From Pseudomonas frederiksbergensis (lineage in GTDB: Bacteria > Pseudomonadota > Gammaproteobacteria > Pseudomonadales > Pseudomonadaceae), in NCBI RefSeq assembly GCF_001874645.1, contig NZ_CP017886.1, positions 2,914,001 to 2,978,000 on the forward strand: a stretch of 64,000 bases of DNA, in the 5' to 3' direction. How positions within the stretch are numbered: position 1 is the stretch's first letter; each line of letters opens with the position of its first letter. Shown here one piece after another: positions 24,778-34,977 of this stretch. The notes beneath the pieces are model-generated. The model did not search any database. It worked only from the letters and a program-made list of their open reading frames with translations, and had not been told where the DNA came from. The position numbers and the translations under genes are program-made.

Positions 24778-25638
24778 ATGGCAGGCGCAAAAGAGATTCG
24801 CAGTAAGATTGCGAGCATCAAAAGCACGCAAAAGATTACCAGCGCCATGGAAAAAGTGGCGGTCAGTAAAATGCGCAAGGCACAAATGCGCATGGCTGCT
24901 AGCCGTCCTTATGCGGAGCGCATCCGCCAGGTTATTGGTCATTTGGCCAACGCTAACCCGGAATATCGCCACCCATTCATGATCGACCGTGAAATCAAGC
25001 GTGTGGGTTATGTCGTGGTGAGCAGTGACCGTGGTCTGTGTGGTGGCTTGAACACCAACCTGTTCAAGGCCTTGGTCAAGGACATGGCGAAAAACCGTGA
25101 AAACGGCGTCGAGATCGATCTGTGTGTTGTTGGTAGCAAGGGTGCGGCTTTCTTCCGCAACTTCGGCGGTAACGTCGTTGCAGCTATCAGCCACCTGGGT
25201 GAAGAGCCGTCGATCAATGATCTGATTGGCAGCGTCAAGGTGATGCTGGATGCCTACCTGGACGGCCGTATTGACCGCCTGTCCGTGGTGTCCAACAAGT
25301 TCATCAACACCATGACGCAACAGCCTACCGTGGAGCAGTTGATTCCACTGGTGGCAACCCCGGATCAGGAACTCAAGCATCACTGGGACTATCTCTACGA
25401 ACCGGATGCCAAAGAGCTGCTTGATGGCTTGATGGTCCGTTACGTTGAGTCGCAGGTCTACCAGGCGGTGGTCGAGAACAACGCAGCTGAACAAGCGGCG
25501 CGGATGATCGCGATGAAGAACGCTACCGACAACGCCGGTGATTTGATCAGCGATTTGCAGCTGATCTACAACAAGGCGCGTCAGGCTGCGATCACCCAAG
25601 AGATCTCGGAAATCGTCGGCGGCGCTGCCGCGGTTTAA
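24778..25638 (+). CDS. atpG: ATP synthase F1 subunit gamma
   Basis: 286 residues. The N-terminal helix is [24 protein letters not shown] and the C-terminal part includes [17 protein letters not shown]. It is the central shaft that couples c-ring rotation to catalysis. Confidence 0.98.
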   Translation: MAGAKEIRSKIASIKSTQKITSAMEKVAVSKMRKAQMRMAASRPYAERIRQVIGHLANANPEYRHPFMIDREIKRVGYVVVSSDRGLCGGLNTNLFKALVKDMAKNRENGVEIDLCVVGSKGAAFFRNFGGNVVAAISHLGEEPSINDLIGSVKVMLDAYLDGRIDRLSVVSNKFINTMTQQPTVEQLIPLVATPDQELKHHWDYLYEPDAKELLDGLMVRYVESQVYQAVVENNAAEQAARMIAMKNATDNAGDLISDLQLIYNKARQAAITQEISEIVGGAAAV

Positions 25639-27045
<1,407 letters not shown>

Positions 27046-27050
27046 TCCCG

Positions 27051-27068
27051 GCGCCCGGCAACGGGCGC
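27051..27068 (+). other. Hairpin between atpD and atpC
   Basis: GCGCCCG (27051-27057) pairs with CGGGCGC (27062-27068) across GCAA, directly after the atpD stop. It has the same tetraloop as the atpA-atpG hairpin. Confidence 0.65.
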
Positions 27069-27089
27069 TAATCAGGTTGAGGCAAGCAG

Positions 27090-27515
27090 ATGGCTATGAC
27101 AGTCCATTGCGACATCGTCAGTGCGGAAGGAGAAATCTTTTCCGGTCTGGTCGAGATGGTGATTGCGCACGGCAGCCTGGGTGATCTTGGTATCGCTCTG
27201 GGTCACGCTCCGCTGATCACTGAACTCAAGCCAGGTCCGATCCGCCTGATAAAACAGGGTGGGGAAGCCGAGGTGTTTTACATCTCCGGTGGTTACCTCG
27301 AGGTTCAGCCGAACATGGTCAAGGTTCTTGCCGACACCGTGCAACGTGCTGCCGACCTGGACGAAGCCTCCGCTCAGCAAGCCGTTCAGGCTGCCGAGAA
27401 GGCCTTGCATGAAAGAGGCGCCGAGTTCGACTACGGTTCCGCTGCTGCACGTTTGGCAGAGGCGACAGCTCAGCTGCGCACCGTCCAGCAAATCCGCAAA
27501 AAGTTCGGCGGCTAA
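27090..27515 (+). CDS. atpC: ATP synthase F1 subunit epsilon
   Basis: 141 residues. An N-terminal beta-sandwich ([34 protein letters not shown]) is followed by a C-terminal helical pair (about 90-138). It is a rotor-stalk protein and inhibitor of ATP hydrolysis, and the last gene of the operon. Confidence 0.97.
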   Translation: MAMTVHCDIVSAEGEIFSGLVEMVIAHGSLGDLGIALGHAPLITELKPGPIRLIKQGGEAEVFYISGGYLEVQPNMVKVLADTVQRAADLDEASAQQAVQAAEKALHERGAEFDYGSAAARLAEATAQLRTVQQIRKKFGG

Positions 27516-27545
27516 CCAGCCATCCGCTTTTTGTGTGATTGATTA

Positions 27546-27580
27546 AAAAGGGTAGCCTCGGCTACCCTTTTTCTTTTTTT
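27546..27580 (+). terminator. Intrinsic terminator of the atp operon
   Basis: AAAGGGTAGCC pairs with GGCTACCCTTT around a tiny loop at about 27547-27570 and is followed by TTCTTTTTTT, 31 nt after atpC. Confidence 0.92.
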
Positions 27581-27631
27581 GTAATTCACTTCTTGGTCGC
27601 AGCCGCTGACCCCCAGGATTGGTAGCCAGTC

Positions 27632-28999
27632 ATGTCACTTGAAATCGTTATTCTTGCTGCCGGTCAAGGCACTCGCATGCGTTCAGCTCTGCCGAAGGTT
27701 CTTCACCCGGTGGCGGGGAACTCCATGCTTGGCCATGTTATCCACAGCGCCCGCCAACTTGATCCACAGCGCATTCATGTGGTGATCGGCCATGGCGCCG
27801 ACGCGGTACGCGAGCGTCTGGCAGCAGATGACTTGAACTTCGTGTTGCAGGACAAACAACTCGGCACCGGTCACGCAGTGGCCCAGGCTGTGCCGTTCAT
27901 TACCGCCGATACCGTGTTGATTCTTTACGGTGATGTGCCGCTGATTGAAGTTCCGACCCTGCAACGCTTGCTCAAGCTTGTAGCGCCGCTGCAAATGGGA
28001 CTGTTGACCGTCGAGCTCGATGACCCGACGGGTTATGGTCGTATCGTGCGCAACGCTGACGGTCGGGTGACCGCTATCGTCGAGCACAAAGATGCCAGCG
28101 AAGCCGAGCGTGCGATCACTGAAGGCAACACCGGCATTCTTGCGGTGCCGGCCAATCGTCTGGGTGACTGGATGAGCCGGCTCTCCAACAACAACGCTCA
28201 GGGCGAGTACTACCTGACCGACGTAATTGCCATGGCAGTCAGCGACGGTCTGGTAGTAGACACCGAGCAACCTCACGACGCGATGGAAGTGCAGGGTGCC
28301 AATGACCGCGTACAGCTCGCAGAGCTTGAGCGTCACTATCAGTTGCGCGAAGGCCGTCGACTGATGGCCCAGGGCGTGACGTTGCGCGATCCGGCACGTT
28401 TTGATGTACGCGGTGAAGTGACTGTCGGCCGTGATGTGCTGATCGACATCAACGTGATTCTCGAAGGTCGTGTGGTCATCGAAGACGACGTGGTCATTGG
28501 TCCGAACTGCGTGATCAAGGACAGCACCTTGCGCAAAGGTGTGGTGATCAAGGCCAACAGCCACATCGAAGGCGCGGTACTGGGTGAGGGCAGCGATGCC
28601 GGTCCATTCGCGCGTCTGCGTCCGGGCACTGTGCTGGAAGCCCGCGCCCATGTGGGTAACTTTGTCGAGCTGAAGAATGCCCATCTCGGTGAAGGTGCCA
28701 AGGCCGGCCATCTGAGCTATCTGGGCGACGCCGAGATCGGTGCTCGCACCAACATCGGCGCCGGCACCATCACTTGCAACTATGATGGCGTCAATAAGTG
28801 GAAAACTGTCCTGGGTGAAGACGTATTCATTGGCTCCAACAACTCGTTGGTGGCGCCTGTGGATATCTTGGACGGTGCGACTACTGCGGCGGGTTCGACG
28901 ATTACCTCGAATGTGGATAAATCCCAGTTGGCCGTTGGTCGGGCTCGACAGAAGAACATCGATGGCTGGAAGCGCCCGGTGAAAGTCCACAAAAGCTGA
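27632..28999 (+). CDS. glmU: Bifunctional GlmU (GlcN-1-P acetyltransferase / GlcNAc-1-P uridyltransferase)
   Basis: 455 residues. The N-terminal pyrophosphorylase domain has [18 protein letters not shown] (7-24), and the C-terminal left-handed beta-helix has hexapeptide repeats from about 250 to 440 ([17 protein letters not shown]). It makes UDP-GlcNAc for peptidoglycan and LPS from the GlmS-derived precursor. It is monocistronic between a terminator and a REP pair and has DnaA-box sequences at 27738 and 28912. Confidence 0.98.
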   Translation: MSLEIVILAAGQGTRMRSALPKVLHPVAGNSMLGHVIHSARQLDPQRIHVVIGHGADAVRERLAADDLNFVLQDKQLGTGHAVAQAVPFITADTVLILYGDVPLIEVPTLQRLLKLVAPLQMGLLTVELDDPTGYGRIVRNADGRVTAIVEHKDASEAERAITEGNTGILAVPANRLGDWMSRLSNNNAQGEYYLTDVIAMAVSDGLVVDTEQPHDAMEVQGANDRVQLAELERHYQLREGRRLMAQGVTLRDPARFDVRGEVTVGRDVLIDINVILEGRVVIEDDVVIGPNCVIKDSTLRKGVVIKANSHIEGAVLGEGSDAGPFARLRPGTVLEARAHVGNFVELKNAHLGEGAKAGHLSYLGDAEIGARTNIGAGTITCNYDGVNKWKTVLGEDVFIGSNNSLVAPVDILDGATTAAGSTITSNVDKSQLAVGRARQKNIDGWKRPVKVHKS

Positions 29000-29021
29000 G
29001 TTATCCACAGATCGCAAGATC

Positions 29022-29098
29022 AAAAGATCGCAGCCTTCGGCAGCTCCTACGGAATAGGTGTACTCGATCGTCGTAGGAGCTGCCGCAGGCTGCGATCG
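29022..29098. repeat. Inverted REP pair downstream of glmU
   Basis: Two REP units in opposite orientation (about 29022-29051 and 29072-29098) have a 20-nt spacer and one or two mismatches between the arms. A perfect DnaA-box sequence (29001-29009) lies between the glmU stop and the repeat. Confidence 0.9.
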
Positions 29099-29139
29099 TT
29101 TCCATGAGTTACCCACAGAGGTTTTTTTTGTGCGCCGGC

Positions 29140-29194
29140 TTGACGAAGTTTCGCTGATAGGTTTTGATTGCTTCCGTTATCTTTCGAATCGAAA
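29140..29194 (+). promoter_or_regulatory. glmR-glmS promoter with a DeoR-type operator candidate
   Basis: TTGACG (29140-29145) and TTTGAT (29163-29168) are 17 nt apart. Just downstream, TTTCG-AAT-CGAAA (29182-29194) is a perfect inverted repeat, similar in kind to TTTCG/CGAAA sites of DeoR-family regulators. It sits 12 nt before the glmR start, where a bound repressor would block transcription or translation. Confidence 0.6.
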
Positions 29195-29205
29195 TTTGCC
29201 AGCTC

Positions 29206-29982
29206 ATGTCAAAGCGCAATACACCACAACGTCGCCATAATATCCTTGCCTTGCTGACTGAGCAGGGCGAAGTCAGTGTGGATGAATTGGCCAAGCGCTT
29301 TGAAACCTCGGAAGTTACAATTCGCAAAGATTTGGCGGCGCTTGAAAGCAATGGCTTGTTGCTACGCCGTTACGGCGGCGCGATCACCATGCCGCACGAG
29401 TTGGTCAGTGATCCGAGCCAAGCTGTCTCCCAATACAAGCAATCGATTGCTCGAGCTGCGGTAACGCGGATTCGTGAACACGCGAGAATTATCATCGACA
29501 GCGGCAGCACGACCGCCGCGATGATTCCGCAACTTGGGCAACAGCCGGGTCTGGTCGTCATGACCAATTCCTTGCACGTCGCCAATGTGTTGAGCGAGCT
29601 TGAACATGAACCGGTGCTATTGATGACCGGTGGAACCTGGGACCCGCATTCCGAGTCATTTCAGGGGCAGGTCGCCGAGCAGGTCCTGCGCTCTTACGAT
29701 TTTGATCAGTTGTTCATCGGTGCCGACGGCATTGATCTGGTACGAGGTACCACGACGTTTAACGAATTGCTCGGTCTAAGCCGAGTGATGGCCGACGTGG
29801 CCCGTGAAGTGATCGTGATGGTCGAATCCGACAAGATCGGCCGCAAGATTCCAAACCTGGAACTGCCATGGAGCAGCATCCATACCCTTATTACCGATGA
29901 TCGCCTGCCGCAAGAGGCTCGCGACCAGATTCAGGCCCGCGGCATTAACTTGATATGCGCGGCAGTCAGCCAGGAGAAATAG
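29206..29982 (+). CDS. glmR: DeoR-family regulator, likely GlmR
   Basis: 258 residues from the ATG at 29206 ([17 protein letters not shown]). The DeoR helix-turn-helix is at about 8-60 ([20 protein letters not shown], then [19 protein letters not shown]). The sugar-phosphate-sensing domain has DSGSTTAAM and [15 protein letters not shown]. In P. aeruginosa the homologue in front of glmS regulates amino-sugar metabolism. Here its stop is followed at once by the glmS ATG, so the two genes form one operon. A frame extending to 29164 lacks a better start. Confidence 0.9.
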   Translation: MSKRNTPQRRHNILALLTEQGEVSVDELAKRFETSEVTIRKDLAALESNGLLLRRYGGAITMPHELVSDPSQAVSQYKQSIARAAVTRIREHARIIIDSGSTTAAMIPQLGQQPGLVVMTNSLHVANVLSELEHEPVLLMTGGTWDPHSESFQGQVAEQVLRSYDFDQLFIGADGIDLVRGTTTFNELLGLSRVMADVAREVIVMVESDKIGRKIPNLELPWSSIHTLITDDRLPQEARDQIQARGINLICAAVSQEK

Positions 29983-29983
29983 C

Positions 29984-31816
29984 ATGTGTGGAATTGTCGG
30001 CGCAGTCGCGGAACGTAATATCACCGCCATTTTGCTCGAAGGTCTGAAGCGCCTCGAATACCGCGGCTACGACAGCGCAGGTGTGGCGGTTTACACCAAC
30101 GGTGAAAAACTTGAGCGCATGCGTCGCCCGGGCAAGGTCAGCGAGTTGGAACAAGCGCTGGCCGCCGAGCCGTTGGCCGGCCGTCTGGGTATTGCCCACA
30201 CCCGTTGGGCGACTCACGGTGCGCCATGCGAGCGTAACGCTCACCCACATTTCTCCGGCGATCTGGCGGTGGTGCACAACGGCATCATCGAAAACCATGA
30301 AGCCCTGCGTGAGCAGCTCAAGGCACTGGGTTACGTGTTCACCTCGGACACCGATACTGAAGTCATTGCCCACCTGCTGAACCACAAACTCAAGGACCTC
30401 CCTGACCTGACCGTTGCCCTCAAGGCCACCGTCAAGGAATTGCACGGTGCTTACGGCCTGGCCGTTATCAGCGCACAGCAACCGGATCGTTTGGTCGCGG
30501 CTCGTAGTGGCAGCCCGTTGGTGATCGGTCTGGGTCTGGGTGAGAATTTCCTGGCGTCCGACCAACTGGCGCTGCGTCAGGTCACTGACCGTTTCACGTA
30601 CCTGGAAGAAGGCGACATCGCTGAGATCCGCCGTGACAGCGTGCAGATCTGGGATATCGATGGCAACGTTGTCGAGCGCGAAGCGGTGCAGTACCGCGAT
30701 AACACCGAATCCGCCGAGAAGGGCGAGTTCCGTCACTACATGCTCAAGGAAATCCACGAGCAACCATCGGTCGTGCAACGCACGCTGGAAGGCCGCCTTG
30801 GCCCGAATCAGGTGTTGGTACAAGCGTTCGGCCCACAAGCCGCCGAGCTGTTCGCCAAGGTCCGCAACGTGCAGATCGTCGCCTGCGGCACCAGTTATCA
30901 CGCCGGTATGGTTGCGCGTTACTGGCTGGAAGAACTGGCCGGGATCCCGTGTCAGGTCGAAGTCGCCAGCGAATTCCGCTATCGCAAAGTAGTCGTGCAA
31001 CCCGATTCGCTGTTTGTCACGATCTCTCAGTCTGGCGAAACCGCTGACACTCTGGCCGCACTGCGCAACGCCAAAGAGCTGGGATTCCTCGCCAGCCTGG
31101 CCATCTGCAACGTTGGCATCAGCTCGCTGGTGCGTGAGTCTGACCTGACTTTGCTGACCCAGGCCGGTCGCGAAATCGGTGTGGCCTCGACTAAAGCGTT
31201 CACTACTCAGTTGGTGGGGCTGCTGCTGTTGACCCTGTCCCTGGGTCAGGTGCGGGGCACCCTGAACAAAGACGTGGAAGCAGAACTGGTCGAAGAACTG
31301 CGCCGCTTGCCGACTCGTCTTGGCGAAGCGCTGGCGATGGACAGCACCGTCGAAAAAATCTCCGAGCTGTTTGCCGACAAGCACCACACGCTGTTCCTCG
31401 GCCGTGGTGCGCAGTACCCGGTGGCGATGGAAGGCTCGCTCAAACTCAAGGAAATCTCCTACATCCACGCTGAAGCCTACCCAGCCGGCGAGCTCAAGCA
31501 CGGCCCGTTGGCACTGGTCGACGACGACATGCCGGTGGTAACGGTGGCACCGAACAACGAACTGTTGGAGAAGTTGAAATCCAACCTGCAGGAAGTTCGT
31601 GCCCGTGGCGGCCAGCTGATTGTGTTTGCTGACGAAAAAGCCGGCATGAGCAATGGCGAAGGCACGCATGTGGTCAACATGCCGCACATCCACGACATCC
31701 TGTCGCCGATCCTCTACACCATTCCGCTGCAGTTGCTCTCGTACTACGTCGCCGTGCTCAAAGGCACCGACGTCGACCAGCCGCGCAACCTGGCGAAGTC
31801 GGTGACGGTGGAGTGA
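29984..31816 (+). CDS. glmS: Glutamine-fructose-6-phosphate aminotransferase
   Basis: 610 residues. The N-terminal glutaminase has catalytic Cys2 (MCGIVGA) and [10 protein letters not shown]. Two SIS domains have [14 protein letters not shown] and [21 protein letters not shown]. The C-terminus is [15 protein letters not shown]. It makes glucosamine-6-phosphate, the first step toward UDP-GlcNAc. The highly conserved 3' end is the TnsD recognition sequence of Tn7-like elements. Confidence 0.98.
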   Translation: MCGIVGAVAERNITAILLEGLKRLEYRGYDSAGVAVYTNGEKLERMRRPGKVSELEQALAAEPLAGRLGIAHTRWATHGAPCERNAHPHFSGDLAVVHNGIIENHEALREQLKALGYVFTSDTDTEVIAHLLNHKLKDLPDLTVALKATVKELHGAYGLAVISAQQPDRLVAARSGSPLVIGLGLGENFLASDQLALRQVTDRFTYLEEGDIAEIRRDSVQIWDIDGNVVEREAVQYRDNTESAEKGEFRHYMLKEIHEQPSVVQRTLEGRLGPNQVLVQAFGPQAAELFAKVRNVQIVACGTSYHAGMVARYWLEELAGIPCQVEVASEFRYRKVVVQPDSLFVTISQSGETADTLAALRNAKELGFLASLAICNVGISSLVRESDLTLLTQAGREIGVASTKAFTTQLVGLLLLTLSLGQVRGTLNKDVEAELVEELRRLPTRLGEALAMDSTVEKISELFADKHHTLFLGRGAQYPVAMEGSLKLKEISYIHAEAYPAGELKHGPLALVDDDMPVVTVAPNNELLEKLKSNLQEVRARGGQLIVFADEKAGMSNGEGTHVVNMPHIHDILSPILYTIPLQLLSYYVAVLKGTDVDQPRNLAKSVTVE

Positions 31817-31841
31817 GTTATCCACAAGACTGAAACCTGAG
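31781..31841 (+). other. attTn7 region (unoccupied)
   Basis: The last codons of glmS ([15 protein letters not shown]) are the conserved Tn7 target-recognition segment. Insertion normally falls about 25 nt after the stop, near 31841. Ordinary sequence and then a terminator follow; no Tn7 end or tns gene is seen. Confidence 0.7.
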
Positions 31842-31873
31842 TGGGTGCTTACCAACCGGTTTCGACGTTATGC

Positions 31874-31904
31874 AAAAACCCCCTGATTCAGGGGGTTTTT
31901 TATT
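31874..31904. terminator. Intrinsic terminator after glmS
   Basis: AAAAACCCCCTGA pairs with TCAGGGGGTTTTT, followed by TTATTA, 58 nt after glmS. The A/T symmetry lets it also serve the converging gene. Confidence 0.92.
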
Positions 31905-32017
31905 ATCTGGCCCTTTCATCACGAAGTGGCTGTGAGGACGTTTTCCAGGGAGGGGATAGGGGGCTGCCGTTAAAGGCGGGACGAAAGCGTGCGCGATTCG
32001 TCCGGCCGGTTAACAGA

Positions 32018-33658
32018 TTATGCGAGCGCCAGTTGAATGACCTTGTAAATCACCATGCCCATCGCCACCACCAGGTAACCGCGCAACACCCCCATCCAGA
32101 TGCGGTTACGTTGCGACAGGACCATCGGCTTCAGTTGTGCCAGTGGCGGCATCCGCCACGAGTACATCATTTGTTGGGTGAAGGTAACGGTGTTTTCAGG
32201 CAACAGCCCGTCGTCGACTTCTTTGCGGGCGTGCAGCACATTCACGGCAATGGCGATGACGAGCCCCACCAGGCCGCCACCGATGAGGATGTTGGTGATG
32301 GTTTCACCGGACATATCCGGGAAGGCCACCGCTGCTGTCAAGATGATCGACAGCAGTACGAGTACCGCGACAATGACCGCAGTAATGACGTTGGTGAAGC
32401 GCTTGTTTGCCCATGGGCCCAGCACTTCCTTGTCGTTGCACAGCAGCAACAGGAACACGGTGGCGCTCGGTAGCAGCACGCCAGCCAGTGTTTGCACCGC
32501 ATTGGTCAGCAGGCCGAGCGGCACACCTGGAATCAACACCAGCGCCGCAGCCAGCGCTATCAGGCCGCAGTACATCAGGTAAAAGCCTTTGGCATCGCTT
32601 GGTTTACGGTGCAGCGAGTGTTTCAGGTTCAGTACATCGCCCAGTGCGTAGGCAGTCGACAGCGACACCGCCATTGCACCGATGATACTGGCGTCGATCA
32701 GCGCGATGGCAAACAGTACGCCCGGCAGGCGCCCGTGATATTTGGCGATGCCTGTGGCGATGGCGCCGGCATCGGTGAACTGGCCGAACTCCGGGTTACC
32801 GACAAAAACTTGCGCGGTGAAGGCAATCATGGCCACTGCACCAATCACCACCATCGCAATGCCCAGCCATAGATCCGCGCGTTCGTACTGGATGAAGCGC
32901 GGGGTGATGCGTTTGTCGATCAAGTAGCTTTGCTGGAAGAACAGCTGCCATGGTGCGACGGTGGTACCCACGATGCCGATGATCAGCAGCAACACTTCCG
33001 ACAGCTTGCCGTCAGCAGGCAGTTGCGGGATGAAAAAGTCGTGAGCGACTTGCGCCATGGGTGGGTGGATCATCACGAAAATCGGTACCAGCAGCAGGCT
33101 ACCCACGACCAGGATCAATGCGAAGCGTTCGAAGCGCCGGAAGTCGCCGGTAGAGGCTGCCAGCATGATGAACACTGCTGCCACGCACACCCCGGCCACC
33201 TTGGGCACACCGAGAAACTCCATTCCGAGGCTGATGCCGATGAACTCGGTGACGATGGTCAGCGCGTTGAGAATGAACAGGTCGATCGCACTGAATGCAC
33301 CCCAGAACTTGCCGAAGCGTTCGATGATCAGCCGGGCGTGGCCGACACCCGTCACTGCACCCAGACGCAGCACCATTTCCTGATTGACGTACAGCACAGG
33401 GATCAACAGTGCCATTGTCCACAGCAGCATGGTCCCGTAGTTCTGGCCGGCCTGGCCGTAGGTGCTGAATGCGCCGGCGTCATTATCGCCGACCATTACG
33501 ATCAACCCTGGGCCCAGGATGGCCATCAGTGTTTTGAAGCGTTGCCACCAACCCTTGCGCGGGGCGATGTCGTCATGACGGATGGTACCGAATGCTCCGC
33601 GGATGTCTCCGACGTGGGCGCTGTCAAGAACAGCAGTTTCAATCTTCATGTTGGACAT
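32018..33658 (-). CDS. Atypical NRAMP-family metal transporter
   Basis: 546 residues from the ATG at 33658 (MSNMKIETAV), which has GGAGAG at a good distance. A frame reaching 33745 has no better site. At least eleven hydrophobic segments are seen. TM1 has GDNDAGAFSTYGQAGQ (57-72). Aligned on the conserved QAG, the usual Asp-Pro-Gly-Asn becomes D60-A-G-A63. In TM6 the usual Met-Pro-His is A235-P-W237 (GTTVAPWQLFFQQS). Both are metal-coordinating positions in Mn/Fe NRAMPs, so this belongs to a divergent clade. NRAMP relatives lacking the TM6 Met include proteins shown to carry Mg2+, so Mg2+ is a reasonable guess, not a demonstrated substrate. It has an unusually long upstream leader. Confidence 0.85.
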   Translation of the reverse strand: MSNMKIETAVLDSAHVGDIRGAFGTIRHDDIAPRKGWWQRFKTLMAILGPGLIVMVGDNDAGAFSTYGQAGQNYGTMLLWTMALLIPVLYVNQEMVLRLGAVTGVGHARLIIERFGKFWGAFSAIDLFILNALTIVTEFIGISLGMEFLGVPKVAGVCVAAVFIMLAASTGDFRRFERFALILVVGSLLLVPIFVMIHPPMAQVAHDFFIPQLPADGKLSEVLLLIIGIVGTTVAPWQLFFQQSYLIDKRITPRFIQYERADLWLGIAMVVIGAVAMIAFTAQVFVGNPEFGQFTDAGAIATGIAKYHGRLPGVLFAIALIDASIIGAMAVSLSTAYALGDVLNLKHSLHRKPSDAKGFYLMYCGLIALAAALVLIPGVPLGLLTNAVQTLAGVLLPSATVFLLLLCNDKEVLGPWANKRFTNVITAVIVAVLVLLSIILTAAVAFPDMSGETITNILIGGGLVGLVIAIAVNVLHARKEVDDGLLPENTVTFTQQMMYSWRMPPLAQLKPMVLSQRNRIWMGVLRGYLVVAMGMVIYKVIQLALA

Positions 33659-33913
33659 AACAAAATCTCTCCAAAAGCGTAACGCTGGATGCCGCTTTCG
33701 ATTCGCGCCGGACAGGTATGCAGGTGTTTTCCCTCTGCAAACCACAGCCTAAAGCTGGATCAGAGTGGAAAATCAGGCGTCCTGGCGCTCAGGGGCGCGA
33801 AATAAACGGGCACTAAACCGTCGACCAAAACTGGTCAGGGTCGTGAAGAGGTCACTCGGAGAGAAATGCGGGGGGAAGTGCAGGGAGGAGATCAGCCAGT
33901 GATGGCTGTACTG

Positions 33914-33973
33914 CTACCCGCTAGACGCCGCCATTTCAGTCAGAGTGACCGGACTACTACTACTGGGGTCCAT
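33914..33973 (-). CDS. Candidate leader peptide 2 (19 aa), overlaps leader peptide 1
   Basis: MDPSSSSPVTLTEMAASSG, with AAGGAG 9 nt before the ATG. The start lies inside the last codons of the upstream small ORF (TTATGG), so translation may be coupled. The four Ser codons (AGT) are the same bases that give the upstream ORF three stops in a row. A Met-Asp-Pro start recalls the acidic/proline-rich MgtL-type peptides whose translation responds to Mg2+; that link is inference. Confidence 0.5.
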   Translation of the reverse strand: MDPSSSSPVTLTEMAASSG

Positions 33974-34052
33974 AAGGGGTCTCTCCTTCATGATTTTCGT
34001 GGCGGCACAACTTCGAATATTGAGATGGCCTTTGATTACTTTCAGGTGGCAT
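33960..34052 (-). CDS. Candidate leader peptide 1 (30 aa)
   Basis: It begins MPPESNQRPSQYSKL and ends GETPYGPQ, with five prolines. The ribosome binding site AAAGGAGGG is ideal, 4 nt from the ATG. A 6-bp hairpin directly precedes it. It ends at three consecutive in-frame TAG codons (33954-33962). No homologue is recognised. The RBS strength and its place in the leader of a transporter gene argue that it is translated. Confidence 0.55.
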   Translation of the reverse strand: MPPESNQRPSQYSKLCRHENHEGETPYGPQ

Positions 34053-34383
34053 GACGCCCTCCTTTCCGTACCTGGCGGTACGAACACGTAAAAACAATCG
34101 CTACTGCACAGATGAAGGCAGGCGATGGGGTCGCAAACCTGTGACCGCAGCGAACGCAAGACGCACGCACGGATCAGAGAGCGCACAGAAAAATCTGCCC
34201 GCTCAGGTTTGATGTTTTAGTTACGCGAAGGAGTTTGATACTGATGCGCGCAACGTCCTGCACTCGGCAAGACGTTGGCTAAGGGGAACTAGCTGAGGTC
34301 GTGCCAAGCTTTTACGGAGAATTTCTCCGATTCACAACAATGACTGTCCAAAGAAAAATGACCTCAGATGTAACAAGTTGTAA

Positions 34384-34412
34384 ATTCTGGCCGGCCGAGC
34401 AGGGAAAGTCAA
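34384..34412 (-). promoter_or_regulatory. Promoter of the NRAMP-family transcript
   Basis: On the minus strand TTGACT (34407-34412) and CAGAAT (34384-34389) are separated by exactly 17 nt. The imperfect palindrome TACAACTTGTTA follows close to the expected start site and could be an operator. Confidence 0.65.
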
Positions 34413-34559
34413 CACAGCTCATTCGCCCCCCCGCGCGCTACCTGCTGGGCGGGGGAGTCGAGATGCGGCAATGGGCATCGATTCCGTCAATGGGATGGTG
34501 GCCATTCACAAATACGTAAAAAATACGTCAAGTTTATGTTTCTGTAACAATTTGAAACG
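34413..34559. other. Central part of the divergent promoter interval
   Basis: No gene is supported. It contains a GC-rich stretch (about 34425-34460) and then A/T-rich DNA with a duplicated AATACGT (34511 and 34522). It separates the minus-strand NRAMP promoter from the plus-strand promoter ending at TACAAT 34560-34565. Confidence 0.4.
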
Positions 34560-34977
34560 TACAATCCGCCCCGGAAATGCAGCGCGTCGGCATCGATTTC
34601 GATTACGTGTGCCGCAGGCAAAATCTGCGGCTGGATGACGTCGTGATTTTCCGTCCAAATGTCCTTTTCACTCCCGTTCAGGAGACTCCAGCCATGGATC
34701 CCGCCCATTCTCGGCGGGCCACCCATTGAGATGCCAAATGAGGCGCAGAGGGTAAATGGTGTGTTCAGATTCCCTGGATTTCTGAGCCACTGAACCATTT
34801 TCTGCATCGCCCCTATAGCGTTCGTTTGTGTGGCCTCCCTCCGTCGTTTTATTACCCCGCTAGAGTGTACTTAGCTGTGCTTCAACTGCTTGTTGAGCTG
34901 TTCTGTGCGCGGTCGCTCTAGAAACTGTTGATCGGTGGTCAACGATCACCTCCAGAACGCTACTGGAATCACTGAAC
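34560..34977 (+). promoter_or_regulatory. Promoter and structured leader of the ABC transporter operon
   Basis: TACAAT (34560-34565) is a good -10 without a clear -35, suggesting an activator. About 400 nt of leader follow. GCCGCAG (34611-34617) pairs with CTGCGGC (34625-34631). CCCGCC (about 34700-34705) pairs with GGCGGG (about 34713-34718) inside a small ORF. GGTGGT (34934-34939) pairs with ATCACC (34945-34950) close to the permease start. The function is unknown; the design parallels the divergent NRAMP leader. Confidence 0.5.
34694..34729 (+). CDS. Candidate leader peptide (11 aa) before the ABC transporter
   Basis: MDPAHSRRATH, preceded by CAGGAGACT at a good distance. A GC-rich hairpin forms within the coding bases. 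It starts with Met-Asp-Pro like the second small ORF on the opposite side. A further short frame (34731-34793, 20 codons) begins 1 nt after its stop but has no RBS of its own. Confidence 0.4.
   Translation: MDPAHSRRATH

Larger units (their letters stand above)
33659..34377 (-). promoter_or_regulatory. Long structured leader of the NRAMP-family gene
   Basis: Transcript predicted from the promoter at 34384-34412 to the transporter start, about 720 nt. Hairpins visible: 34251-34277 (CAACGTC/GACGTTG extended to 11 pairs, with a U-G pair only in minus-strand RNA), 34179-34204 (GAGCG/CGCTC with internal CAGA/TCTG), 34067-34082 (CGTACC-GCCA-GGTACG, just before the first RBS), 33893-33908 (CAGCCA/TGGCTG) and 33823-33836 (GACCA/TGGTC). 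Two small ORFs sit in the middle. It does not resemble the M-box or yybP-ykoY consensus as far as I can judge. Confidence 0.6.

Noticed and set aside
31817..32017. Tn7-like insertion at the glmS attachment site
   Set aside because: No Tn7 ends, tns genes or target duplication; only a terminator and the next gene's end.
34301..34519. A 72-codon plus-strand frame in the same interval
   Set aside because: Composition unlike neighbouring genes, GTG-type start without RBS, and it crosses the minus-strand promoter.
34531..34547. Possible PhoP box (AGTTTA-N5-CTGTAA) 12 nt before the ABC operon -10
   Set aside because: Spacing fits a PhoP-activated promoter but the second half-site matches poorly; too weak to call without a matrix score.
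34487..34807. A 106-codon minus-strand frame between the NRAMP and ABC genes
   Set aside because: No RBS, no recognisable motif, and it runs opposite a probable structured leader.
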